Source of the DNA: Parabacteroides massiliensis
GTDB taxonomy: Bacteria > Bacteroidota > Bacteroidia > Bacteroidales > Tannerellaceae
Direction of reading: 5' to 3'
NCBI RefSeq assembly: GCF_900155425.1
Contig: NZ_LT700191.1
Location: 1,777,700-1,841,699 of the forward strand
DNA: 64,000 bases
The notes beneath the pieces are model-generated. The model had not been told where the DNA came from. It made no database searches and saw only the letters and a list, made by a program, of their open reading frames with translations. A program made the position numbers and the translations under genes. The stretch's first letter is position 1. Each line of letters starts with the position of its first letter. Of this stretch, positions 51,880-59,424 are shown one piece after another.

Positions 51880-54537
51880 TCATTTAACGATCGCTTTAAC
51901 AGCTTCTTCGCCTTCAACAGCTACAACGACTACACCGGCAGGAGCAGCGATTGTTGCGTTGTCTGAAGCGATAACTGTGTTAGCAACTGTCTGGCCTAAG
52001 ACGTTAGAGATAACAACCTTCTTGCCGGCAGCGCCTGCGATAGTCAACTGGCCTTTACCTGCTACTACAGTAACATTAGAAACTTTTACGTTTTCGTTAG
52101 AAGTCGGGATTGCAGAAGTTCTTGTTACTACTACAGGCAGAGCATCCTGGTCTGTTGAGATTACAACTACACCGTTGATCTGAGCCAAACGAGCTTTTCT
52201 GTTCTTAGCCGGGTGGATTGTGTACTGGTTTTCAACGTCAGTGAGCTTGAACAAGAATGTGTTGTCAGCAGCCTGAGCCTTAGCCATTGTGTCGTTGATC
52301 TTAGCTTTTCCAGTTACGAATACCAAGCTGTCGTTGTTAACTTTGTAAGAACCATCCTTAGTCAAGAAGTCACCTGCCAAAGAATCACCTTCAGCTACGA
52401 TAGCAGCATCCTTCATGATGTAGTAAGTCGGCAACAGACGCAGACCCGGTTCGTCAGATACACATGCAGAGTCGATCCACAATGAGAAGTTTTCTTCGAT
52501 TGCTTCAACGCTACCCAGATTGTCTCCGGTGCTTAAGAACTTAGCGTCCATGTTTTCTTTCTTAGTCAGGACTTCGTTTTCAGACAAGTCACCGCTGTCA
52601 ACTGTACCCTTGCTGTTGTCAACGATTACATAGTGACCGGCTTCCAGACGTGCATATTCTGCGTCGTCCAATGTGTAGTTGATAGTGAACAGAGAAACAT
52701 CATTGTTTGTAGTCTGTGTAGAAGTTGTCGTACCGCCGTTTTCGTGTACACGTACTGCCCAACCACCAGAAGTGTTGCTGCAATTGATTGTTTCAATGCC
52801 TTTTGTATTGAACAACATCTTGTATTCACCTTCGTTTTCAGCCTTGAAGTAGAAGCAACGGAGCTGCTGGTCTTCTTTTGTAGTCAACGTAATGTTGTTG
52901 TTGTTTTCAGTTGCGATAAGACCGATCCACAATGTGTCGGCATCAGCGTTCAGAGTGTAGAGGTGATACATTGCCAATGTGTCTGTAGCGAATGTCTTTT
53001 CACCATCTTCATTCAAGTTGAAGTTTCTTGAGTCTGCAAATTTAGCACGGAATTCCAACGGAGCGTCAGTCTTCAATACGTTCAAAGAAGAGTCTTCGTT
53101 CATAACCATGTATACGTCTTCAGCACCCAATTTGTTTACCAAACCTAAAGTGAAAGAAGAAGATTCCAGTTCGTCACCATCGAATACTTTGTAACCATAG
53201 TTAGCATCGATTGCTTTTACGGCAACAGTATCAGTTGAATTCAGAATGAAATAAGTATCATCGCAAGTAGTTACTTTCTTGATGTTATAGTTACCACCAT
53301 AGAAACGGTTTGTTGCTTTATAAGAATAGATACCGTCTTCGAAAGAAGAAGTGATCATCCACTGGTTTTCAGGAACGTATTCGTTTGTATAAGCAGCCTG
53401 TGCATTACCATTGTTTGCACTACCAACTGCACATACTGTACCGAACGGAACACCCCAAATCTTACCATCCTTAGCAGTCAGGATATACAAGCCATCGGCC
53501 AACGGCTGACCCGGTTCGATCTGTGCAGGAGCAGGAGTCCAATAAGGCATACCGTTTGTCGGGTTGTAAAGGCTGTCTACTGTGATATATTCAACTTCGT
53601 CGTTGATGAAACGGGCATTACCCAACCATGCAACAGCTTCGCCTTCATTTACTACATTCTCAGCCAATTTTTTGTTTACGACATCCCAACCCAAAACTGA
53701 ATCCATAACAGCGACAGCGATACTGTCGTTAACCGGGTTGAATAAGATACCGAAATGATCGAAAGCAGATTCTGCACCAAATGCTACGTTGAAACCAAAC
53801 ACTTTATTCTGGCGAGGATCGCCTACGTTTACAGTTGATTTCTCTGTTACATTGGTAGAATCTACAGCCAAGAATTTGTCGGAAGTCTTGGACTGGATTG
53901 TGAAGATTGTATCTGTGCTTTGAGCATCAGCTGCTGTTGATACGAATTCATAAGCAGCGTCTTCCAATTCGATACCTTCCATTTGTGCGAACAAAGGAAC
54001 CATGTATTTAGCACATTGGTTCAATTCTGCAACAGACATCCAGTGAGTCATGTCGTTCGGCAAAGCCAGAATCAAAGACAAGTCGTTGTCTGCATAGATC
54101 GTAGTGTCAGGAACGATAGTCTTCGGGAAAGTACCCCAGTTGTTGTCACGAGTAGCAATTGTGAATCCACCTTCTACAGTGAACAATTTTTTGAAATCAA
54201 CCGGAGTAGATACGTTTAATGTATCCATCTGATGTCTTACGGCATCTTTGTCACCAACGGCAAACCATTCTTCACCGTTTAATTTCAAAGTCGTGTTAGT
54301 AGCTTTGTTTGTAAATTTGTAAACAAAGTTACCTGAAGTCGCACGAGAATCCACATCCACTTTCCACAAAGAGGCAGCAGTCATTGTTGCTGGATCGTTT
54401 TGTGCAACAAGTACAGTGGAGTCACCTTTCTTTACCAATTCACCTCTACCAGTCTGAATCTTCAGATATTGTGCATTGGTAGAAAATGAAACTAAAGCAA
54501 ATGCTCCACACACAAGAGTAGAAACAATTTTGTTCAT
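51880..54537 (-). CDS. Large secreted DUF6383-type protein (surface-layer-like), gene 2
   Basis: An 885-residue protein with signal peptide MNKIVSTLVCGAFALVSFSTNA. The mature part starts QYLKIQTGRGELVKKGDSTV and contains FVYKFTNKATNTTLKLNGEE, similar in style to gene 1 (IFDFTNKATGQRLDI). The last 64 residues are nearly identical to those of gene 1 (GKKVVISNVLGQTVANTVI ... VEGEEAVKAIVK), while most of the body differs. Codon use again suggests an abundant protein. Its upstream promoter block is reversed (see 54649-54846), so in the genome as sequenced it is probably silent. A role as an alternative S-layer-like surface protein is inferred. Confidence 0.85.
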   Translation of the reverse strand: MNKIVSTLVCGAFALVSFSTNAQYLKIQTGRGELVKKGDSTVLVAQNDPATMTAASLWKVDVDSRATSGNFVYKFTNKATNTTLKLNGEEWFAVGDKDAVRHQMDTLNVSTPVDFKKLFTVEGGFTIATRDNNWGTFPKTIVPDTTIYADNDLSLILALPNDMTHWMSVAELNQCAKYMVPLFAQMEGIELEDAAYEFVSTAADAQSTDTIFTIQSKTSDKFLAVDSTNVTEKSTVNVGDPRQNKVFGFNVAFGAESAFDHFGILFNPVNDSIAVAVMDSVLGWDVVNKKLAENVVNEGEAVAWLGNARFINDEVEYITVDSLYNPTNGMPYWTPAPAQIEPGQPLADGLYILTAKDGKIWGVPFGTVCAVGSANNGNAQAAYTNEYVPENQWMITSSFEDGIYSYKATNRFYGGNYNIKKVTTCDDTYFILNSTDTVAVKAIDANYGYKVFDGDELESSSFTLGLVNKLGAEDVYMVMNEDSSLNVLKTDAPLEFRAKFADSRNFNLNEDGEKTFATDTLAMYHLYTLNADADTLWIGLIATENNNNITLTTKEDQQLRCFYFKAENEGEYKMLFNTKGIETINCSNTSGGWAVRVHENGGTTTSTQTTNNDVSLFTINYTLDDAEYARLEAGHYVIVDNSKGTVDSGDLSENEVLTKKENMDAKFLSTGDNLGSVEAIEENFSLWIDSACVSDEPGLRLLPTYYIMKDAAIVAEGDSLAGDFLTKDGSYKVNNDSLVFVTGKAKINDTMAKAQAADNTFLFKLTDVENQYTIHPAKNRKARLAQINGVVVISTDQDALPVVVTRTSAIPTSNENVKVSNVTVVAGKGQLTIAGAAGKKVVISNVLGQTVANTVIASDNATIAAPAGVVVVAVEGEEAVKAIVK

Positions 54538-54648
54538 AATTCTAAAATGTTTAATTAATAAATAGTATATCTATATGTTCATTGTCTTCTTTTTGGAGAA
54601 ACCCTTGTTTTACAAGCGTTAACCAAATACCTGTATAATGACGAGATA

Positions 54649-54846
54649 AAACGTACGTTTTTTTTAGTCATTTTCTTTCGAGGAATTAGGGGGTTTGTAT
54701 AGGAAAGGTGGTTTTTCGTACGGTTTAAGCTATCTAATTGATAAGAAAGAATATAGAAAAGAAAATTTTATTGGAAGAAAGGATTGCAGGTTTAAAAAGT
54801 AGTTGTATTTTTGTAGCTGAAAAATGGCGAATTTAAACGTACGTTT
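54649..54846. promoter_or_regulatory. Candidate invertible promoter segment (OFF orientation)
   Basis: Two copies of AAACGTACGTTT (54649-54660 and 54835-54846) bound 174 bp. The 13-mer AAAACGTACGTTT is a perfect inverted repeat between them. The core AAACGTACGT fits ARACGTWCGT, the crossover consensus I recall for serine-invertase-controlled capsule promoters of B. fragilis. Inside lies the only good promoter, and it points away from gene 2. The two sites also share a direct 26-base similarity (AAACGTACGTTTT, 4 bases, AGTCATTTT). Inversion would place the -7 box near 54682-54689 facing gene 2, with a roughly 140-nt leader. Confidence 0.75.
54784..54813 (+). promoter_or_regulatory. Promoter inside the invertible segment, facing parA
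   Basis: TTG (54784-54786), 19 bp, TATTTTTG (54806-54813). Same boxes, same spacing and an ungapped homologous upstream block as the promoter at 8509-8538. In the present orientation it would transcribe rightward into the 600-bp spacer before parA. Confidence 0.8.
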
Positions 54847-54941
54847 TCATCAGTCATTTTGAAGCGTATACCTATCTTTTTTATCTCCAATAACTTACAA
54901 ACAGAAAAATAATCGGACACAAGGCTGAATTCCGGATTTTT

Positions 54942-54969
54942 ATATTAAGGTACATGCGTACTTTAATAT
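54942..54969. repeat. Near-perfect palindrome in the spacer before parA
   Basis: ATATTAAGGTAC (54942-54953), loop ATGC, GTACTTTAATAT (54958-54969): 12-bp arms with one mismatch. No T run follows. It could weaken read-through from the reversed promoter or be a protein site. Confidence 0.5.
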
Positions 54970-55365
54970 GCACGTAAAGGAAAGTCAGTCAACTGTATAC
55001 ATGATATTTGCGCTCAACCCGTTTCTGTTGCCGAAATAGCCGAAATCGACCTGTTTGGGGGATAAACCCCACTGTTGAGTCTTCCCGTTGTTAACAAAAT
55101 GTAAATTATAAGCAGGTGAAAGTCCATTCTTACTCTACAGGCCCGATGAAGGGTTATTAACAAAAAAATAATATCCGGCCATTAGCTGAGGCAATTCCGG
55201 CTGGCTATGTCGTGCCGGACGACAAGGATTCGTTATCATTCCTAAAAAAGTACCATCCATCGCGCTCATTTGAAACAAGTTATTAAATATTCTGTTTATA
55301 TTTGCAAGTTATCAACAGATAAGGTGACTTTTCAACAAAACGGGCATTGTTTTGCTTAAACTGAT
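54970..55365. other. AT-rich spacer with four DnaA-box-like 9-mers upstream of parA
   Basis: TTGTTAACA (55088), TTATTAACA (55154), TTATCAACA (55309) and TTTTCAACA (55329) lie on the same strand within 250 bp. They differ from the classical TTATNCACA by A for C at position 7. No reading frame or tRNA is seen. Whether this is part of a replication origin cannot be decided here. Confidence 0.3.
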
Positions 55366-55394
55366 TTGTGTTAGGTTTTTAATGTTTAGTTTTG
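55366..55394 (+). promoter_or_regulatory. Promoter of parA-parB
   Basis: TTG (55366-55368), 18 bp, TAGTTTTG (55387-55394), with a leader of about 17 nt to the ATG at 55417. Confidence 0.65.
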
Positions 55395-55416
55395 CCTCCG
55401 AATAAATAGACAAAGT

Positions 55417-56181
55417 ATGGGAAAGATTATCGCTTTAGCAAATCAGAAAGGTGGGGTAGGCAAGACTACCACTACGATTAACCTGGCTGCGTCGTTGGCG
55501 GCACTTGAGAAGAAAGTGCTGGTGGTCGATGCGGATCCGCAGGCTAACGCTTCGTCGGGACTGGGCGTGGATATCCGCAGTGTGGAATTGTCCATCTATG
55601 AATGCCTGGTGAACGGCGACGACCCGAAAGGCGCGATTACCAATACGGAAGTGGAAGGGCTGGATATTATCCCTTCGCATATCGACCTGGTAGGAGCGGA
55701 GATTGAAATGCTGAACATGGAGAACCGGGAGCAGATATTGAAACAAGTGCTGGTCCCGTTGAAAGATCGATACGATTATATCCTGATCGACTGTTCTCCC
55801 TCTTTGGGACTGATCACGGTTAATGCCTTGACGGCGGCCGATTCGGTGATGATACCCGTGCAATGTGAGTATTTTGCGTTGGAAGGTATTAGTAAATTGT
55901 TGAATACGATAAAGATTATCAAATCGAAGCTGAATCCCGCATTGGAAATCGAAGGCTTCCTGCTGACCATGTACGACTCGCGTCTTCGTCTGGCCAACCA
56001 GATATACGAGGAGGTGAAACGTCCGTTCCGGGATTTGGTTTTCACAACCGTTATTCAGCGTAATGTCAAATTGAGCGAAGCTTCCAGCTACGGCAAACCT
56101 GTATTGCTTTACGATGCCGAGTCGAAAGGTGCTCTTAATCACATGCAGCTTGCACAGGAGCTGATAGATAAAAACAAATAG
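55417..56181 (+). CDS. parA: Chromosome partitioning ATPase ParA (Soj)
   Basis: A 254-residue Walker-type ATPase. The deviant P loop is NQKGGVGKTTTTINLA, followed by VLVVDADPQANASSGLG and YDYILIDCSPSLGLITVNAL. It binds DNA non-specifically as a dimer and helps move ParB-bound origins. The short N terminus without a helix-turn-helix fits chromosomal Soj rather than plasmid ParA. parB follows 11 bp later. Confidence 0.95.
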   Translation: MGKIIALANQKGGVGKTTTTINLAASLAALEKKVLVVDADPQANASSGLGVDIRSVELSIYECLVNGDDPKGAITNTEVEGLDIIPSHIDLVGAEIEMLNMENREQILKQVLVPLKDRYDYILIDCSPSLGLITVNALTAADSVMIPVQCEYFALEGISKLLNTIKIIKSKLNPALEIEGFLLTMYDSRLRLANQIYEEVKRPFRDLVFTTVIQRNVKLSEASSYGKPVLLYDAESKGALNHMQLAQELIDKNK

Positions 56182-56192
56182 ATTTAGGACTT

Positions 56193-57080
56193 ATGGTAAT
56201 GAAAAGATCGGCTCTTGGCCGCGGATTGGATGCTTTGATTACGATGGACGACCTGAAAACGGGCGGTTCGTCGTCTATTAGTGAAATAGAGCTGAGTAAG
56301 ATCCAGCCTAATCCGGATCAACCCCGTTCTGTTTTTGAGGAAGAGACGCTTGAAGAACTGGCTACCTCTATCCGTTCATTGGGCGTCATTCAGCCGATTA
56401 CGCTGAAAGAGACGGGAACGGACAAATATATGATTATCTCCGGCGAACGCCGGTATCGTGCCTCCCTGATGGCGGGATTGGAACGTATCCCCGCCTATAT
56501 CAAAACCGCGGCGGACGAGAATGTCGTCGAGATGGCTCTGATCGAGAACATCCAACGTGAAGACCTGAATTCGATAGAAATAGCATTGGCTTATCAGAAG
56601 CTGATCGACAGCTACGGCCTGACGCAGGAGAAGCTGAGCGAACGTGTCGGCAAGAAGCGGGCGACGATTGCCAATTACCTGCGCCTCTTGAAACTGCCGG
56701 CCGAGATACAGGTGGGACTGAAAGATAAGAAGATCGACATGGGGCACGCGCGTGCACTGCTTCCGGTCGAGGATCCGGAAGTGCAGTTGGCGCTTTACGA
56801 ACAAATCCTGGCGGAAGGCCTGTCCGTCCGTAACGTCGAAGAAATAGTACGTGGCGGAGTGGATGCGGCAACACTCGAACAGGCGAAAAAGGAAAAGCCC
56901 GCCCAGCGGAAACCGAGGCTTCCGGAGGAATTCAACTTGCTGAGGGATCATCTGTCCAGTTTCTTTAAAACCAAGGTGCAACTGGTATGCAACGAAAAAG
57001 GTAAAGGTAGAATAACGATCCCCTTCGCATCAGAAGATGAATTGGAGAAACTGATCGGCTTGTTGGATAAGTTGAAATGA
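56193..57080 (+). CDS. parB: Chromosome partitioning protein ParB (Spo0J)
   Basis: A 295-residue ParB. The N-terminal ParA-activating segment is MKRSALGRGLDALI. The CTPase domain has IQPNPDQPRSVFEEETLEELA and GERRYRASLMAGLERIP, with ENIQREDLNSIE. The helix-turn-helix region is LTQEKLSERVGKKRATIANYLRLLKLP. A C-terminal dimer domain follows. A second ATG at 56199 is an equally plausible start. No clear parS was found in the window. Confidence 0.95.
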   Translation: MVMKRSALGRGLDALITMDDLKTGGSSSISEIELSKIQPNPDQPRSVFEEETLEELATSIRSLGVIQPITLKETGTDKYMIISGERRYRASLMAGLERIPAYIKTAADENVVEMALIENIQREDLNSIEIALAYQKLIDSYGLTQEKLSERVGKKRATIANYLRLLKLPAEIQVGLKDKKIDMGHARALLPVEDPEVQLALYEQILAEGLSVRNVEEIVRGGVDAATLEQAKKEKPAQRKPRLPEEFNLLRDHLSSFFKTKVQLVCNEKGKGRITIPFASEDELEKLIGLLDKLK

Positions 57081-57790
57081 GAAACGGGAGAGCGATTTTA
57101 TGGATAATAGTCCTGCTGTGCGGCTCGGTATGGTCCGGCTATGCGCAGGGGGCGATGACGGCAAGGCAGGACACGGTGATGCCTCCCGATTCGGCCGTCA
57201 TGGCGGTGCTTTCGGCTGCCGACTCGCTTCCGCAGCCGAAAGTGAAGCTGAAGGAATTCAAACCCGATCCGAACAAAGCGCTGCTTTATGCGTTGGTGCC
57301 GGGTCTGGGACAGATATATAACAGAAAGTATTGGAAGCTCCCGCTGGTATACGGGGCCTTTATGGGCTGTATGTATGCCATCACCTGGAACAATAAGAAC
57401 TATAAGGACTATTCGACCGCCTACTTCGATATCATGGCAGACTATCAAAAGGTGCTGGTGGCAGAGAAAGAAGGACAAAAGTATGAAGGGCCCTGGCAGG
57501 AGAGTTGGACGATCTTTGTCAGGAACGGAGAAGAAAGTACTTATGTTTCGAACAGCCAGTTTCAGGAAAACCTGAAGCGCCGGAAAGACTACTTCCGCCG
57601 TTACAGGGATTTGAGTATTATCATTACGGTCGGGGTGTATGCGATCAGTATTATCGACGCGTATGTGGATGCCCAGCTGTTCGACTTCGACATTTCTCCG
57701 GACCTGAGTATGCACTGGTCGCCGGAGGTGACCCCGAAGACCCGCTATACGCCGGGTTCGTATGGATTGAATTGCAGTTTTAAGTTCTGA
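57077..57790 (+). CDS. DUF5683 membrane protein
   Basis: A 237-residue protein with a signal-like N terminus (ILWIIVLLCGSVWSGYAQG), then the DUF5683 domain: KALLYALVPGLGQIYNRKYWKLPLVYGAFMGCMYAITWNNKNYKDY, a charged middle, and a membrane segment around IIITVGVYAISIIDAYVDAQLFDFDIS. It overlaps parB by 4 bp and precedes mltD by 4 bp, an order typical of Bacteroidales. The function is unknown; the gene order hints at the cell envelope. Confidence 0.85.
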   Translation: MRNGRAILWIIVLLCGSVWSGYAQGAMTARQDTVMPPDSAVMAVLSAADSLPQPKVKLKEFKPDPNKALLYALVPGLGQIYNRKYWKLPLVYGAFMGCMYAITWNNKNYKDYSTAYFDIMADYQKVLVAEKEGQKYEGPWQESWTIFVRNGEESTYVSNSQFQENLKRRKDYFRRYRDLSIIITVGVYAISIIDAYVDAQLFDFDISPDLSMHWSPEVTPKTRYTPGSYGLNCSFKF

Positions 57791-57794
57791 CATC

Positions 57795-59336
57795 ATGAAT
57801 AAAAATCTACTTATCCTGTTCTGCCTGTTTTGCCTGATGCAGGTTTCCCGTGCACAGGAACCTATAGCGGGTGAACCGCAGTATTCGACATTATCGACAG
57901 ACTCGTTGTCTGACGTGGTGGGCTTGATACCTGAAAGCCTCGATGCAAACGTGGATAGTTTGCTCCATTCCTGGCATGTGCAATACTTCTCGAAGGTGGA
58001 TGAGTATTGCCACGATGATGTGGAGAATGTCTATTTCTCCGATTCTGTTTATGAAGAACGCTTGGAGCGTCTTCCGAGTGTGATCCATTTGCCTTATAAC
58101 GAGGTGGTGAGGGACTGCATCGACCTGTATGCAGGACGCAAGCGTGACCTGGTACGCTATATGTTGGGAATGGCGGATTTCTATTTTCCCATTATCGAAC
58201 AGGTGCTCGACAAACATAACCTGCCTTTGGAGTTGAAGTATCTGGCCGTTGTCGAAAGTGCCCTGAATCCGGTAGCCCTTTCCCGTGTGGGCGCTTGCGG
58301 GTTGTGGCAGTTCATGCTTCCGACCGGCAAGATATATGGTCTGGAGATCAACAGTCTGTTGGACGAGCGGCGTGATCCGGAAAAGGCGACCGAGGCCGCC
58401 TGTAAGTATTTCGAAGATATGTATGCCATCTATGGCGACTGGAACCTGGTGCTGGCTTCCTATAACTGCGGTCCGGGCAATGTGAACAAAGCGATACGCC
58501 GTTCAGGAGGAAAGACTGACTTCTGGGAGATCTTCCGCTACTTGCCCCGCGAAACCCGTTCGTATGTGCCGCTGTTTATCGCCGCCAATTACATCATGAA
58601 CTATTATTGTGAACATAATATCTGCCCGATGCAGACCAGTCTGCCGTTGGCGACCGATACGGTTATGGTGAAAAGCATGCTTCACTTGCAGCAGGTTTCC
58701 GATGTGCTGGGGATCGACATCGAACAGCTTCGCGCCCTCAACCCGCAATATAAACGCGACATCATTCCGGGGAATACGGAACCTTCCGTGTTGAAGCTTC
58801 CAGCCTCGCAGACCTATTCGTTTGTCGACAAGGAAGATTCGGTCTACACGCATCGTATAGAAGAGTTGCTGGCCGATTGCGTGCCGGTCAACGCCGCTGA
58901 CGGATCCAAGAATCTCACGCTTGAGAAAATAACCCATGTGGTAGCCTCCGGTGAGAATATCTATACCATCGCAAACCGCTATGGCGTTACTCCGAAGGAT
59001 ATCCGTAAATGGAACGGGCTCAGTTCCAACCGCGTTGCCAAAGGCCGCCGCCTGCATCTGCATGTCGATAACGGAGGTGTCGCTTTTGCTTCAACTAAGG
59101 CTAAGAAAGCGGAGACTGCTAAAACAGGGCAGAAGGCGACTCCTGTCGCTACCGGAAGCAACCAGACGGCTCGCGTTTCAGGCAAAAGCCAGACTTATAA
59201 AGTGCAGTCCGGTGATTCCCTTTACTCCATTGCCAAGAAGTATCCGGGTGTATCGACAGAAGACTTGCAGAAAGCCAACGGGCTGACAAATGCCGATATC
59301 CGGCCGGGACAAGTCCTGAAAATACCGGTCGTCTAA
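57795..59336 (+). CDS. mltD: MltD-like membrane-bound lytic transglycosylase with two LysM domains
   Basis: A 513-residue secreted enzyme: signal peptide LLILFCLFCLMQVSRAQ, an SLT domain near residues 130-280 (LAVVESALNPVALSRVGACGLWQFMLPTG with the catalytic Glu, and NLVLASYNCGPGNVNKAI). Two LysM domains follow: THVVASGENIYTIANRYGVT and QTYKVQSGDSLYSIAKKYPG to the end, joined by an Ala/Lys/Thr linker. It cuts the glycan strand of peptidoglycan to a 1,6-anhydro end. Confidence 0.93.
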   Translation: MNKNLLILFCLFCLMQVSRAQEPIAGEPQYSTLSTDSLSDVVGLIPESLDANVDSLLHSWHVQYFSKVDEYCHDDVENVYFSDSVYEERLERLPSVIHLPYNEVVRDCIDLYAGRKRDLVRYMLGMADFYFPIIEQVLDKHNLPLELKYLAVVESALNPVALSRVGACGLWQFMLPTGKIYGLEINSLLDERRDPEKATEAACKYFEDMYAIYGDWNLVLASYNCGPGNVNKAIRRSGGKTDFWEIFRYLPRETRSYVPLFIAANYIMNYYCEHNICPMQTSLPLATDTVMVKSMLHLQQVSDVLGIDIEQLRALNPQYKRDIIPGNTEPSVLKLPASQTYSFVDKEDSVYTHRIEELLADCVPVNAADGSKNLTLEKITHVVASGENIYTIANRYGVTPKDIRKWNGLSSNRVAKGRRLHLHVDNGGVAFASTKAKKAETAKTGQKATPVATGSNQTARVSGKSQTYKVQSGDSLYSIAKKYPGVSTEDLQKANGLTNADIRPGQVLKIPVV

Positions 59337-59378
59337 CTTTTTCTGTCGCTTTCGGGGATATATAAGCAAATATTTCCA

Positions 59379-59386
59379 TATATTTG
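59379..59386 (+). promoter_or_regulatory. -7 box before the relA/spoT gene
   Basis: TATATTTG, 38 bases upstream of the ATG at 59425, in the 88-bp gap after mltD. No matching -33 element is evident. Confidence 0.45.
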
Positions 59387-59424
59387 CCTACATACACGTT
59401 TTAAAATACGGGAGGGCATTCGAT

